Translations under genes and position numbers: made by a program
Shown: positions 1-8,838 of the stretch, one piece after another
Layout of the letters: each line of letters begins with the position of its first letter
Position numbering within the stretch: position 1 is the stretch's first letter
The notes under the pieces: model-generated
What the model was told of the DNA's origin: nothing
What the model saw: the letters and a program-made list of their open reading frames with translations, nothing else
Databases searched by the model: none
Source: SABI01 sp963677695
GTDB taxonomy: Bacteria; Spirochaetota; Spirochaetia; Sphaerochaetales; Sphaerochaetaceae
Direction of reading: 5' to 3'
Assembly (NCBI GenBank): GCA_963677695.2
Contig: CAXXUJ010000001.1
Coordinates: 1,984,001 to 2,048,000 of the forward strand
Length of the DNA: 64,000 nt

Positions 1-1086
1 CAGGGTGGGAATAGCAAGTACGCCCATGAGGAATTCTCTGATAGTCCTCCCTTTCGATACTCGTGCGATGAACATACCGACGAACGGTGACCACGATATC
101 CACCATGCCCAGTAGAACACCGTCCATCCATTCTGCCATGATGTGTTCTCGTAGGTCTCGTTCCAGGTCGCTATCTCGGCGAAGGATCGGAGGTAGCCCC
201 CGATATTCTCGAGAAAACCGTTCGCGATGAAGAGTGTCGGTCCTGCTATGAACACGAATAGAAGCAGTGCTGTGGCCATCCAGATGTTCAGTTCAGAGAG
301 TTTTCTTATGCCTGCATCAAGGCCTCTTACCACCGATATCGTTGCGATGGAGGTGATCGCGGCGATGAGGATCACCTGAATGACGGCGTTCTGCTCAAGA
401 CCGATGAGGTGATTCAGTCCCGCATTGACCTGTTGAACTCCGAAACCGAGCGAGGTCGCTACCCCGAACAGTGTTGCTACGGTAGCCAGGATATCGATGA
501 GGTTTCCCCATGCTCCGTTTGTCTTTTCCCCCAAAATTGGGTAGAAGATAGACCTGATGGAGAGCGGCTGTCCTTTATTGAAACTGAAGAAGGCAAGTGC
601 CAGTGCGACCAGAGCATAGATCGCCCAGGGGTGAAGCCCCCAGTGTAGGAAGGTGAACTGCATTGCCTGTTTCGCTGTCTCTGCGGCATTGGCTCCGGGA
701 AGGGGTGGCGACTGGAAGTGGAACATAGGTTCGGCAACCCCATAAAAGAGAAGGCCGATTCCCATTCCTGCAGAGAACAGCATGGCGAACCAGCTGAGAG
801 TGCTGAATTCGGGTTCCGCATCATCGCCCCCCAGTCTTATATTTCCGTACTGACTGAACATCAGATAAAGAATGAACAGGAGAATGACATTCACAGTGAG
901 GGTAAAGAACCACCCTGCATTCGTCGAAATCCCATTGAGAAGGGGATTGAATATGTTGCCCAGCATCTCATTGAAAAACACCGAAATGATGACGAATCCT
1001 ATGATCAGCGAGGCTGATGTATAGAACACAATCGGATGTATATCGAGCAGCGGTTTTTTTTCAGATGGTTGTTTTAATGCAGCGAT
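1..1086 (-). CDS. BCCT-family betaine/choline/carnitine transporter (3' end cut off by window edge)
   Basis: The translated minus strand shows the BCCT hallmarks: a GMGIGLLFYGVAEP segment after the third membrane span, and further on the family signature WTVFYWAWWISWSPFVG followed by RVSKGRTIREF. These proteins import betaine, choline or related trimethylammonium compounds by sodium or proton symport, usually for osmoprotection. About 360 residues are visible; the rest lies beyond base 1. The start is unclear. A strong AGGAGG (1092-1097) is followed at normal spacing only by an ATC codon at 1086, and no ATG/GTG/TTG sits there. An in-frame GTG at 1110 precedes the ribosome site. ATC initiation or a sequence error at the 8-base A/T run (1053-1060) are the alternatives. 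Family call is firm; start is not. Confidence 0.85.
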   Translation of the reverse strand, partial: MAALKQPSEKKPLLDIHPIVFYTSASLIIGFVIISVFFNEMLGNIFNPLLNGISTNAGWFFTLTVNVILLFILYLMFSQYGNIRLGGDDAEPEFSTLSWFAMLFSAGMGIGLLFYGVAEPMFHFQSPPLPGANAAETAKQAMQFTFLHWGLHPWAIYALVALALAFFSFNKGQPLSIRSIFYPILGEKTNGAWGNLIDILATVATLFGVATSLGFGVQQVNAGLNHLIGLEQNAVIQVILIAAITSIATISVVRGLDAGIRKLSELNIWMATALLLFVFIAGPTLFIANGFLENIGGYLRSFAEIATWNETYENTSWQNGWTVFYWAWWISWSPFVGMFIARVSKGRTIREFLMGVLAIPTL

Positions 1087-1110
1087 GTAGAGCCTCCTTT
1101 GTGCACACAC

Positions 1111-1445
1111 TCTGATTCCGGAGGACCTCTTTATGATTGGTGAATCATTGAAATGAAGGGGTCTCGATACCGGAAAGGGCATTGAAGAGGTGAGAACTCA
1201 CCTGTAAGCCTATGTACTGCCTCTCGGTGTTTTTTACTATAACCGAAAAGGTATCTTTGAATCTAACAGATTTTTCCCTTCTCCACCACCCGATACCATC
1301 ACATCCGTTTTATCTCTGGCGGGAATCACATGAAAAGGACGATTGCTACAGCTCCGTTGAAGGGTTGATGCGTATACCTACGAAAAAAGGGCCATGGCGC
1401 ACAACTCACCATGACCCAGGAGTAACATGAAAAAGCTATGTGTTT
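1111..1445. other. Intergenic region without recognised gene
   Basis: I see no convincing gene, terminator or conserved motif here. A 72-codon reading frame crosses it but has poor composition and no ribosome site. It should hold the promoter of the transporter gene to its left. Confidence 0.4.
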
Positions 1446-3431
1446 CTATAATTTTCTCGCTACCTGGTACCCTTCTGCTACGGCCTTCCTGATATTGCCT
1501 ACACCGGCACCGTCACCGATCTCATAGACTTCTATTCCGGTTCCAAGGAGGTCATTCGCTATCGTGCTTTTCGCTCTCAATCCGATGGCGAACACGACAT
1601 TGTCGGCTTCAAGAAGAGTCTTGTTTCCTTCTCTGTCGACGATATGTGCTCCCCCATCGGAAACTTCGGTTATCATATTGCCTGTGATGACTTTTACGTT
1701 CGCTTCCTTGTGCAGATCCAGAAGCATCATCTTCACAGCTTTCTGAACAGGAGCTCCGGCAGAAAGAATATCATCAAGACCTTCGACGATCGTTACCTCT
1801 TTGTTATCATACTGAGCGAGTTCATAGGCAAGCTCGCTTCCCGTCAGTCCTCCTCCTACGATGACGACCTTATCTCCCAGTTCTACCGTATGCATGAGAG
1901 CATCATAGCTGCTGACAGCTTTCTTATGGTCATGTCCGGGAATAGGCGGAATAAAATAATCAGAACCGAGAGCGAGTATGCTGACATCAGCTCCAAGGGC
2001 TTTGATATCATCTGCACTGAGAGCGGTATTCAGGTGTACGGGGATACCGAGATCTTCCATCTGAACCTTGTACCACGCGTTGAACTTGGCAATACCGTCT
2101 TTTACCGGATGACTTCCAGCCTCGATGAGGTGACCGCCCAGGGTTGCGCTTTTCTCATAGATTTCGACATCGTGACCGGCGAGTTTTGCCGTCCTCGCCG
2201 CTTCCATCCCTGCAGCCCCGCCTCCGACTACGACGACCTTCTTCTTCACGCCGGCAATAGGTATGCCGTAGTTGAGTTCATTCATGGCTGAAGGATTGGT
2301 GGAACAGAGGGGGACACCGCCAGAGAGGGTCGTATCGATACAGTTTGTACATCTGATACAGGGACGAATTTCTTTCGTCCTCCCTTCCGCTATCTTTTTA
2401 GGATAATGGGGGTCGGCCAGTGAAGCACGTGCGAGAGTGACTCCGTCGATCTCTCCGTTTGTGATCGCCTTCTCACAGAGATCGGGATCATCCATCTGAC
2501 CAGCAACGATCACAGGGATATTCACTGCCGCCCTTACCTTCGCCGCGTCAGCGATATTGTACCCGTAGGGCATGTAGTAAGGAGAGACACAGTAATAGAA
2601 GGAGTCGTATGTTCCTGTGTTCACGTTCAGCATATCAACACCATACTGCTCAAACCGTTTAGCAATCTCGATTGACTCTTCGACAGTTCTTCCCACCTCT
2701 TCTTCATCCGAGTGTGCGGACTGATTGTACCCTGCCATGTAGGTGCGAATACACATTCTAACTGACACGGGGAAATCCTTGCCGCAGGCTTCCTTGATAC
2801 CGGTGATTATCTTTCGGATGACAGTCAGACGTCCATCAAGGTCACCGCCGTATTCATCAGTTCTATGGTTTGTGTAAGCCATGGCGAACTGATCGAGAAG
2901 GTAACCCCAGTGCATACCGTGGATTTCAACACCATCATATCCGCAGGCTTTTGCGAACTTTGCAATTTCGATCATTGCCGTGATCTTCGTCTCGATCTCT
3001 TCTGCCGTAAGTTCCTCGGTGAGTTTGTCAGGCTGCTTGTACATGGGGATTCTTGAAGGAGTCTTTCCGTCTCTCATGCGGCCGGGGCCCATAGAGATCT
3101 GCATGAAAATCTTTGTACCGTAGGAGTGGACCCGTTCAATCAGAGTTCGGGCAGTGTGACCGAACTTCGATTTCGCATACATCGGGTTCGGGTTGCCGTT
3201 GATTGGGTCGAACGGGTCGACAGTGAGGTCTGCGACATTTGAACCGGTCACAATGAGACCGAATCCGCCCCTTGCACGTTCGACAAAATAATCGATACCG
3301 TTCTGGCTGTATTCTCCCTTTTCTCCGTAAATAAAATGACGGCCACCCATGGGACCTACGGCGTAACGGTTTTTTACTGTGATGTTCCCGATCTTCATCG
3401 GGCTCATGAGATTCTGATAGCTATAACTCAT
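1446..3431 (-). CDS. NADH:flavin oxidoreductase / 2,4-dienoyl-CoA reductase-like 4Fe-4S flavoenzyme
   Basis: This 661-residue protein has the three-part build of the FadH/enoate reductase/trimethylamine dehydrogenase family. Residues 8-345 form an FMN-binding TIM barrel with HGMHWGYLLDQF at 171-182 and DEYGG at 192-196. A 4Fe-4S site follows with cysteines 358, 361, 364 and 376. The C-terminal part is an FAD/NAD domain opening with VVGGGAAGMEAA (401-412) and a second nucleotide motif VVIVGGGLTGSELA. Members reduce activated C=C bonds with NAD(P)H; the substrate is not readable from sequence. It is the last gene of a minus-strand set behind a permease (76 bp) and an iron alcohol dehydrogenase, which suggests uptake and reduction of one organic acid. 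A second member lies at 13.9-17.8 kb. Confidence 0.9.
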   Translation of the reverse strand: MSYSYQNLMSPMKIGNITVKNRYAVGPMGGRHFIYGEKGEYSQNGIDYFVERARGGFGLIVTGSNVADLTVDPFDPINGNPNPMYAKSKFGHTARTLIERVHSYGTKIFMQISMGPGRMRDGKTPSRIPMYKQPDKLTEELTAEEIETKITAMIEIAKFAKACGYDGVEIHGMHWGYLLDQFAMAYTNHRTDEYGGDLDGRLTVIRKIITGIKEACGKDFPVSVRMCIRTYMAGYNQSAHSDEEEVGRTVEESIEIAKRFEQYGVDMLNVNTGTYDSFYYCVSPYYMPYGYNIADAAKVRAAVNIPVIVAGQMDDPDLCEKAITNGEIDGVTLARASLADPHYPKKIAEGRTKEIRPCIRCTNCIDTTLSGGVPLCSTNPSAMNELNYGIPIAGVKKKVVVVGGGAAGMEAARTAKLAGHDVEIYEKSATLGGHLIEAGSHPVKDGIAKFNAWYKVQMEDLGIPVHLNTALSADDIKALGADVSILALGSDYFIPPIPGHDHKKAVSSYDALMHTVELGDKVVIVGGGLTGSELAYELAQYDNKEVTIVEGLDDILSAGAPVQKAVKMMLLDLHKEANVKVITGNMITEVSDGGAHIVDREGNKTLLEADNVVFAIGLRAKSTIANDLLGTGIEVYEIGDGAGVGNIRKAVAEGYQVARKL

Positions 3432-3507
3432 AATATTCCTCTATTTGGTTATCATTCGAAACAAGTGACAGGCTGGTACAGCGATACCGTACCAGCCGTT
3501 ACCATGT

Positions 3508-4776
3508 TTAGTAATAGATGATTGCGATGGCAGTCATGGTCACCACCATGGAAATAAGGTTCACCAGACCACCCATTTTGAGGTAGTCCTTGAAGCGGTA
3601 GCCGGCTACTCCTATCTGAGTCATCGGAGCAACGCAGATCGGTGTCGCAAGTGCGACTTTGGTACCTGAACAGATAGCCAGGAACATTCCTGTAGGGTCG
3701 ATACCCATTGTCTGTGCGATTGACATACCGATCGGAAGCATGATCGCGACAGTTGCGTTGTCTGACATGACGTTTGAAATGAGTGTGGCGATGAAGAACA
3801 GGACGATACTCATCCCGAGAGCTGAGTGACCGAGAGGTCCGGAGACTTTGATGAAAAAGTCCGCGATGACCACACCCGCACCGCTTGCCATGATACCCTT
3901 TGACAGTCCCATAGCTCCAGCGACGATGACGATGGTACTCCATCCAATACTGTTGAAAGCTTTCTTTTCACCGATACAACCGGTGAGGACCAGTACGCTT
4001 GCACCGAGAAGTGATGCGAGGCCGTAATTGACTTTCATGAGAAGTGCAATGACGACAACGACCAGATCGACTGCTACAAGAATCTGCTTCCATACGGGAT
4101 ATTCTACAGTTTTCTCTTCAGGACCGGCATCGGTGATGGGAATTTCTTCGAAATCGAACCACTTGTCCTGAAGTTTCTTACCGAACAGTGCATACATGAT
4201 GATAACAGCGAGAACCGCAGGAAGGTTGACTGCAAGAGGCGCGTATATAGCCATCTGCCCGTAACCGGCTTCCGAGAGAACACTTACAGCGGTAAGCATT
4301 GATGTTGCACTGATAGTAAGCAGGTTGTTCCCAAGAACTGATGAGAGACCGAGTGCCATGTAGGTGCCTTTCTTTGTCACCTTTCCTTTCGATTTCAGTA
4401 CGACAGCATTAATGATCGGCATGAAGATAGCGACCGTGAGGGCTGCGTTCACGAAGGTTGAGATGAAAGCTGAAATGATGAAGAGAACGATGATGAATGA
4501 CTTTTCATTGTTTCCTGCTTTCGTTTTCGTCAGGATCGCTCCGAATCTCTGGGCAAGCCCGGTGGTGACTGTTGCCTGTCCGATGACCATCAGTCCTGCA
4601 ATAAGGAAGATGACGCTGTGCGAGAATCCTGAAAACACTGCTGCATAGTCGACAATGCCGAACATTGCCAGTGAAAGCATGGCAAGGATGGTTGTGACTG
4701 AGAGAGGGATCTTCGGGATTGTGTAGAGAACCAGTGTTGCGACCAGTACGATAATTGCGAAAGTGCTCTGTTCCAT
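3508..4776 (-). CDS. ArsB/NhaD-superfamily (SLC13-like) organic anion permease
   Basis: A 422-residue, almost wholly hydrophobic protein with about 11-12 membrane segments arranged as two similar halves. The conserved loop NNLLTISATSML in the first half and the NVMSDNATVAIMLPIGMS segment in the second fit the Na+/anion symporter hairpins of the ion-transporter superfamily (SLC13, CitM, MatC-like). The likely cargo is a di- or tricarboxylate or other small organic acid. It sits between the flavoenzyme and the iron alcohol dehydrogenase on the same strand, 47 bp from the latter, so it probably imports their substrate. A paralogue of the same length starts with the same residues (MEQST) at 8417. 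Confidence 0.85.
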   Translation of the reverse strand: MEQSTFAIIVLVATLVLYTIPKIPLSVTTILAMLSLAMFGIVDYAAVFSGFSHSVIFLIAGLMVIGQATVTTGLAQRFGAILTKTKAGNNEKSFIIVLFIISAFISTFVNAALTVAIFMPIINAVVLKSKGKVTKKGTYMALGLSSVLGNNLLTISATSMLTAVSVLSEAGYGQMAIYAPLAVNLPAVLAVIIMYALFGKKLQDKWFDFEEIPITDAGPEEKTVEYPVWKQILVAVDLVVVVIALLMKVNYGLASLLGASVLVLTGCIGEKKAFNSIGWSTIVIVAGAMGLSKGIMASGAGVVIADFFIKVSGPLGHSALGMSIVLFFIATLISNVMSDNATVAIMLPIGMSIAQTMGIDPTGMFLAICSGTKVALATPICVAPMTQIGVAGYRFKDYLKMGGLVNLISMVVTMTAIAIIYY

Positions 4777-4823
4777 GTTGATTATTCCTTTTGTGATTAA
4801 ATGTAAGATGCGTTATCGGGGCA

Positions 4824-5969
4824 TCATTTGATATAAGCTGAGAGAGAGTCGCGATAGATCGTATAGATCTCATCCCGTGTGATGGGTTCCGGATGCCGTT
4901 CGAGACGGTGCTTCAGGCCGGCGAAATCGTCACTCCATTTCTGAAGTTCTTCATCGCTGACGGTGATGTCTACGTTTCTGTTTGTGATTTCCTTCACATA
5001 GGCAGCAAAGGCTTCGATTGATTCGAACCCGCACATCTCGACAATAGGCTGAACAAGGGACGTATCCTTGAAGGAGCGGATATACTCGCCGAGGAAGATT
5101 GCACAGCCGAGACCATGGTTCACTCCCTTGTGATGGCTCAACGGGTAGCTCATGCCGTGGGGCAGCGCTGTTCCCGCCTGCATGAATGCCATACCCTGGA
5201 ATGCCGCTGCGAGGTGCATCTTCTCGAAGTCCTCATCTTCCATCGTCTTTGCCAGGAGTTTGTCCTTGAACTCTGCGAAAAGTTTGAAGCCGATTTCTGC
5301 GACAGCTCTGTTCATGTAGTTGCTCTTCACGTTCACATAGGTCTCCATACCGTGAGCGAGTGCATCCATGGCACCGGTATCAAGAAGGAAGTAGGGTGAT
5401 TCCTTCAGGTATCGTGCATCGATGAAAGACGCTTCGGAGACCAGGTACTGGGCGGTGGTGAGTTTTGTATCGGTGTCGGTTCTTGTAAGAACCGCGTTTC
5501 CTGTGATATCAGCACTGGTTCCTGCGGTTGTAGGGATAGAGAATACCGGAATGCTGCATTCATTGACGGTGCTGCCGTAGGATACCCATCCGCCGAAGAA
5601 TACAGTGTACGGATCTTCTCCTTCATGAGGAATGAGACAGCTGGCAGCCTTAGCTGCATCGATGGCTGACCCTCCGCCGATGACGATCATGAAATCGGGT
5701 TTGAAAGCGCGTGCGGCTTCAGTGATGGCTACCACCGACTCGACGCTCGGGTTTTCTTCAACGCTGTCGTCAATCGCATATGCGATTCCTTCCTCTTTCA
5801 GCATCGCCTCTACGTCCTCGAGGCCGTAGTTTCTTGATCCTTCTGCAAACTTGCTTGTGACAATGAAAGCACGCTCACCCTTCGATTTGAAGAGATTCGC
5901 ATTGTTTCTGACACAGTGTTCGCCGAAATAGATTGGTACCGGTGTTCCATAGCGGAATGGTTTCATCAT
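4824..5969 (-). CDS. Iron-containing (group III) alcohol dehydrogenase
   Basis: This 381-residue protein shows GGGSAID at 98-104 for NAD(P) binding and metal ligands Asp202, His206, His271 and His285 in the expected contexts (DTGAMDALAHGME, LPHGMSYPLSHHKGVNHG). Family members interconvert alcohols and aldehydes or ketones in the cytoplasm. The ATG at 5969 has a GGGAGA ribosome site ten bases upstream. It is the first gene of the minus-strand set that continues with the anion permease and flavoenzyme, and it is divergent from the LysR gene at 6207, which probably controls it through the 237-bp gap. 4-Hydroxybutyrate or similar hydroxy-acid dehydrogenases of this fold are possible functions; the substrate cannot be assigned. 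Confidence 0.9.
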   Translation of the reverse strand: MMKPFRYGTPVPIYFGEHCVRNNANLFKSKGERAFIVTSKFAEGSRNYGLEDVEAMLKEEGIAYAIDDSVEENPSVESVVAITEAARAFKPDFMIVIGGGSAIDAAKAASCLIPHEGEDPYTVFFGGWVSYGSTVNECSIPVFSIPTTAGTSADITGNAVLTRTDTDTKLTTAQYLVSEASFIDARYLKESPYFLLDTGAMDALAHGMETYVNVKSNYMNRAVAEIGFKLFAEFKDKLLAKTMEDEDFEKMHLAAAFQGMAFMQAGTALPHGMSYPLSHHKGVNHGLGCAIFLGEYIRSFKDTSLVQPIVEMCGFESIEAFAAYVKEITNRNVDITVSDEELQKWSDDFAGLKHRLERHPEPITRDEIYTIYRDSLSAYIK

Positions 5970-6206
5970 GGTATCTCCCTCTCCTTGTGGCTATTTAATC
6001 TTTTTTTATCGATATATTTTGCACTATAATAAGTTGCTTTCATTTAGAGAAATACTTCTTTTCTATGACCTGCATAAAGAAAAACTATGGAAAAGAGGAG
6101 TGATGAACTGAAAGATGATCAAGGGATGTGGAGTTGACAACGCGATGTGAATTCACTACGAATATACCTGTCTACAGGATCAGCTAGCCGATGGAGGATG
6201 ACGGAG

Positions 6207-7112
6207 ATGACCTTACAGCAGATAAAATATGTTATAGAAGTGGCGCACACACAGAATTTCACTCAGGCCTCACAGAACCTGAATGTATCTCAGCCTTCAC
6301 TCAGTCATTCGATTCGTGTACTGGAACAGGAGCTTGAGGTGCCTCTCTTCATCCGTGCGAGTGGAAAGAAAGTGGAACTCACCACGTATGGAGAAGCTTT
6401 TCTTCCTTACTGCCGGGAGACGGTGCAGAAAGTGCAGGATGCGGAACGACACATTCATCAGATGAGAAATCCGATGAACGGCGTGGTCAATATCGCCTAT
6501 TCATACATCAACGGTTCCCAGATTCCCACTATATTCCAGAGCTTCTATGAGGAGAGCAGCAGCAATGAGATTTCCATTGAGTTCAGTGTGAATCACCGCT
6601 GTGCGGTATTCGAACGGGATGTCGTACTGGGAAACATCGATATCGCCTTTGCATGTACAAAGGAATTCGAGGGACTTGAAGTCTATCCTATAGCGAAGCA
6701 GGATCTAGTGCTCATGCTCCCTGTACATCATCCTCTGGCCGGAGCGAAAAAGCTCTCTTTACAGGACGTGAAGGATGAGACTCTGCTCTGGTATTATAAG
6801 GACTCGAATCTCTACCGATGGATTCTCAGGATGTACCAGATGGAAAATCTTGAACCCGATATCAGGACAGACTCCACCGACTGGTCCTCACAGATATCCT
6901 ATGTTGCCCTCGGTCAGGGTATTTCCATCGGACCCCGCCTCCCTGTCGACCCTCAGCTCATTTCTGTTGTTGAACTGGATCACCCGCTGAACAAGAGGAA
7001 TGTATACATGCTGTGGGCAAAGGATAAGAAACTCAGCAATGCAGCAGAATACGTGAAGCAGTTCTGCATCGATTTCTCTCAGGAAGAATTCGGTATTATA
7101 GAGGACGAATAA
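6207..7112 (+). CDS. LysR-family transcriptional regulator
   Basis: An N-terminal winged helix (residues 1-60, with TQASQNLNVSQPSLSHSIRVLEQEL) is followed by a LysR effector-binding domain. I place the start at ATG 6207 (MTLQQIKYV) because GGAGG at 6193-6197 is ideally spaced for it; the frame runs open further upstream but lacks such a site. The gene diverges from the iron alcohol dehydrogenase operon and converges on the second permease, so it most likely controls one or both according to a small organic ligand. Its final codons lie 33 bp from the permease stop. Confidence 0.9.
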   Translation: MTLQQIKYVIEVAHTQNFTQASQNLNVSQPSLSHSIRVLEQELEVPLFIRASGKKVELTTYGEAFLPYCRETVQKVQDAERHIHQMRNPMNGVVNIAYSYINGSQIPTIFQSFYEESSSNEISIEFSVNHRCAVFERDVVLGNIDIAFACTKEFEGLEVYPIAKQDLVLMLPVHHPLAGAKKLSLQDVKDETLLWYYKDSNLYRWILRMYQMENLEPDIRTDSTDWSSQISYVALGQGISIGPRLPVDPQLISVVELDHPLNKRNVYMLWAKDKKLSNAAEYVKQFCIDFSQEEFGIIEDE

Positions 7113-7145
7113 GAGGATTATGTGCCTTTATATCGTTCTCAGTCC

Positions 7146-8417
7146 CTACATGAAATAGACAAGCTTGATAACAACACTCGTGACAAGAATCGAGGTGATG
7201 TTGATCAGTCCTCCGATCTTGAAGTAATCCTTGAACCGGTATCCCGGTACCTGTACCATGGTCATCGGTGCGACACTGATTGGTGTCGCTACTGCAACCT
7301 TGATGCCCGATGCTGTCGCAAGAACCAGCGGGATCGGGGAGAACCCCAGAGCCGCTGAGAGACTGATTGCAATGGGAACGAGAATGGCCACAGTCGCATT
7401 ATCTGACATAAGGTTCGAAAGCAGAGATCCGAGGATGCAGAAGATCAGGCAGAGACCGAACGGGGAGTGTCCCAGCGGGCCGAATCCGTCTATGACAAAC
7501 TGGGCGATTCGTACCCCGGCCCCGCTCACATCCAGTCCTTTCGATATCCCTATCGCCCCTCCGACGATGAGGACTGTAGGCCAGCTGATACTGCTGAAGG
7601 CCTCTTTCTCACTGATACACCCGCTTGCCACCAGGATCGTAGCCCCGATAAGGGCGGCAGCTCCGTAGTGAACGCCGCTGAGCATCATGATGATCACTCC
7701 GAACATGACGAATGTAGTAAGAACCATTTTCCAGGGAGTGCAGGTACAGTTGTCTCTGCTGCAGGGTTCATGCTCGGGAAGAGGGACTTCCTCGAAATCG
7801 AACCATCTATTCTGGAGTCTGTACCCGAACAGCAGGTAGAGTACCACGACGACAACGACTGCCGGGAGGTTGATGACTGTAGGAGCAAAGAGTCCGAGCT
7901 GACCGTAGCCGGCTGCGGACATGAGCCCTGCTGCGGTGATCATGGATGTTGCGCTGATCATCGTCAGATTGTTACCGATCGTCGAGGCAAAACCGAGGGG
8001 GAAATAGGTGTGTTTTCTTGTGATCTTTCCCTTAGACTGGGAGGCCACACTGTCTATGATCGGCATCAGCATCGCAACGACGAGTGCACCGTTCAGGAGG
8101 ATAGCGAGCGTCAGGGCGATGATGATGATCATTGCCGTGAACTTTTTCTCATCCGATCCGACGAAACGATAGAGGATGAACCCTATCTTCTTTGCAAGAC
8201 CGCAGGTCAGGAAGGTATGCCCTATGACCATCATGCCGGCGACAAGTATCACGGCAGTGCTTGCGAAGCCGGAGAAGGCCTCAGGAAACGTCAGAATCCC
8301 GCTGAAGGCCATGGCGAGAATCGCTATCATAGTTGTGACAGATAACGGAATCCTTGGAATTGAATAGAGTACTAGCGCTGAGGCGAGAATAATGATTGCA
8401 ATTGTGCTCTGTTCCAT
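7146..8417 (-). CDS. ArsB/NhaD-superfamily (SLC13-like) organic anion permease, second copy
   Basis: A paralogue of the permease at 3508-4776 with the same opening MEQST, the same NNLTMISATSM loop and the same NLMSDNATVAILVPIA segment. I use ATG 8417, which matches the paralogue's N-terminus and has AGGAG upstream. A longer frame to 8525 would add a polar, cysteine-containing tail with no counterpart. The loop between the halves contains a CSRDNCTC stretch not present in the paralogue. It is transcribed toward the LysR gene. Having two copies around one LysR gene suggests duplication with possible change of substrate. Confidence 0.85.
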   Translation of the reverse strand: MEQSTIAIIILASALVLYSIPRIPLSVTTMIAILAMAFSGILTFPEAFSGFASTAVILVAGMMVIGHTFLTCGLAKKIGFILYRFVGSDEKKFTAMIIIIALTLAILLNGALVVAMLMPIIDSVASQSKGKITRKHTYFPLGFASTIGNNLTMISATSMITAAGLMSAAGYGQLGLFAPTVINLPAVVVVVVLYLLFGYRLQNRWFDFEEVPLPEHEPCSRDNCTCTPWKMVLTTFVMFGVIIMMLSGVHYGAAALIGATILVASGCISEKEAFSSISWPTVLIVGGAIGISKGLDVSGAGVRIAQFVIDGFGPLGHSPFGLCLIFCILGSLLSNLMSDNATVAILVPIAISLSAALGFSPIPLVLATASGIKVAVATPISVAPMTMVQVPGYRFKDYFKIGGLINITSILVTSVVIKLVYFM

Positions 8418-8750
8418 ACAACAAACTCCTGTCGGTCGTTTTTCGTCTTGAGCATCTGAACCAGTCACCTGGTGAACATTGTACCCCGGCTCCTGAGAGC
8501 CTGTCTTTTTCAGTACGTCAATCACGAAAAATTTATCGATATGTTCGTAACTATAGTGAAAACATACCTCTTATGGAAATACATAATTTCTATGAAGGCC
8601 ATAAAATTTATATATGATGAGGATACACTGTATGCGGTGTGTATGATTTCTCTCTTCATATGTCATGGTGCTCTCCATATGTTGCTTCGAGTCATCTTTC
8701 GTCTGACCACCGGTATTACCTTCGGAGTAGGGGTTGATATAAAAAATAAT

Positions 8751-8814
8751 AGTTTGAAAACAAACTACTTGACTCTTTTTGTATAGGTTTCTATATTTAG
8801 TTTGAAAACAAACT
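8751..8814 (+). promoter_or_regulatory. Promoter of the MATE-MarR operon bracketed by two identical operators
   Basis: The palindrome AGTTTGAAAACAAACT (6-bp arms, 4-bp centre) occurs at 8751-8766 and again at 8799-8814. Between them lies a good sigma-70 promoter: TTGACT (8769-8774), 17 bp, TATATT (8792-8797). The second operator covers the expected transcription start. This fits repression by the MarR protein encoded as the second gene. The rest of the 8418-8838 gap shows nothing else. Confidence 0.8.
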
Positions 8815-8838
8815 AACTGTACATATAGGAGTCCATAT

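Noticed and set aside
1212..1430. A 72-codon plus-strand frame in the first intergenic region
   Set aside because: No ribosome site, no family features, odd composition.
1644..2291. A 215-codon frame opposite the flavoenzyme gene
   Set aside because: Lies entirely antisense to a well-supported enzyme; shadow of its codon pattern.
6000..6206. Possible LysR operator between the iron alcohol dehydrogenase and LysR genes
   Set aside because: Several T-N11-A candidates exist but none stands out or repeats, so no site is called.
7467..8345. A 292-codon frame opposite the second permease
   Set aside because: Antisense to a clear membrane protein; rich in Asp, His and Cys as expected from reading membrane codons backwards.
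8539..8700. AT-rich stretch with short frames before the MATE operon
   Set aside because: The frames lack ribosome sites and overlap the regulatory region; treated as leader/promoter DNA.
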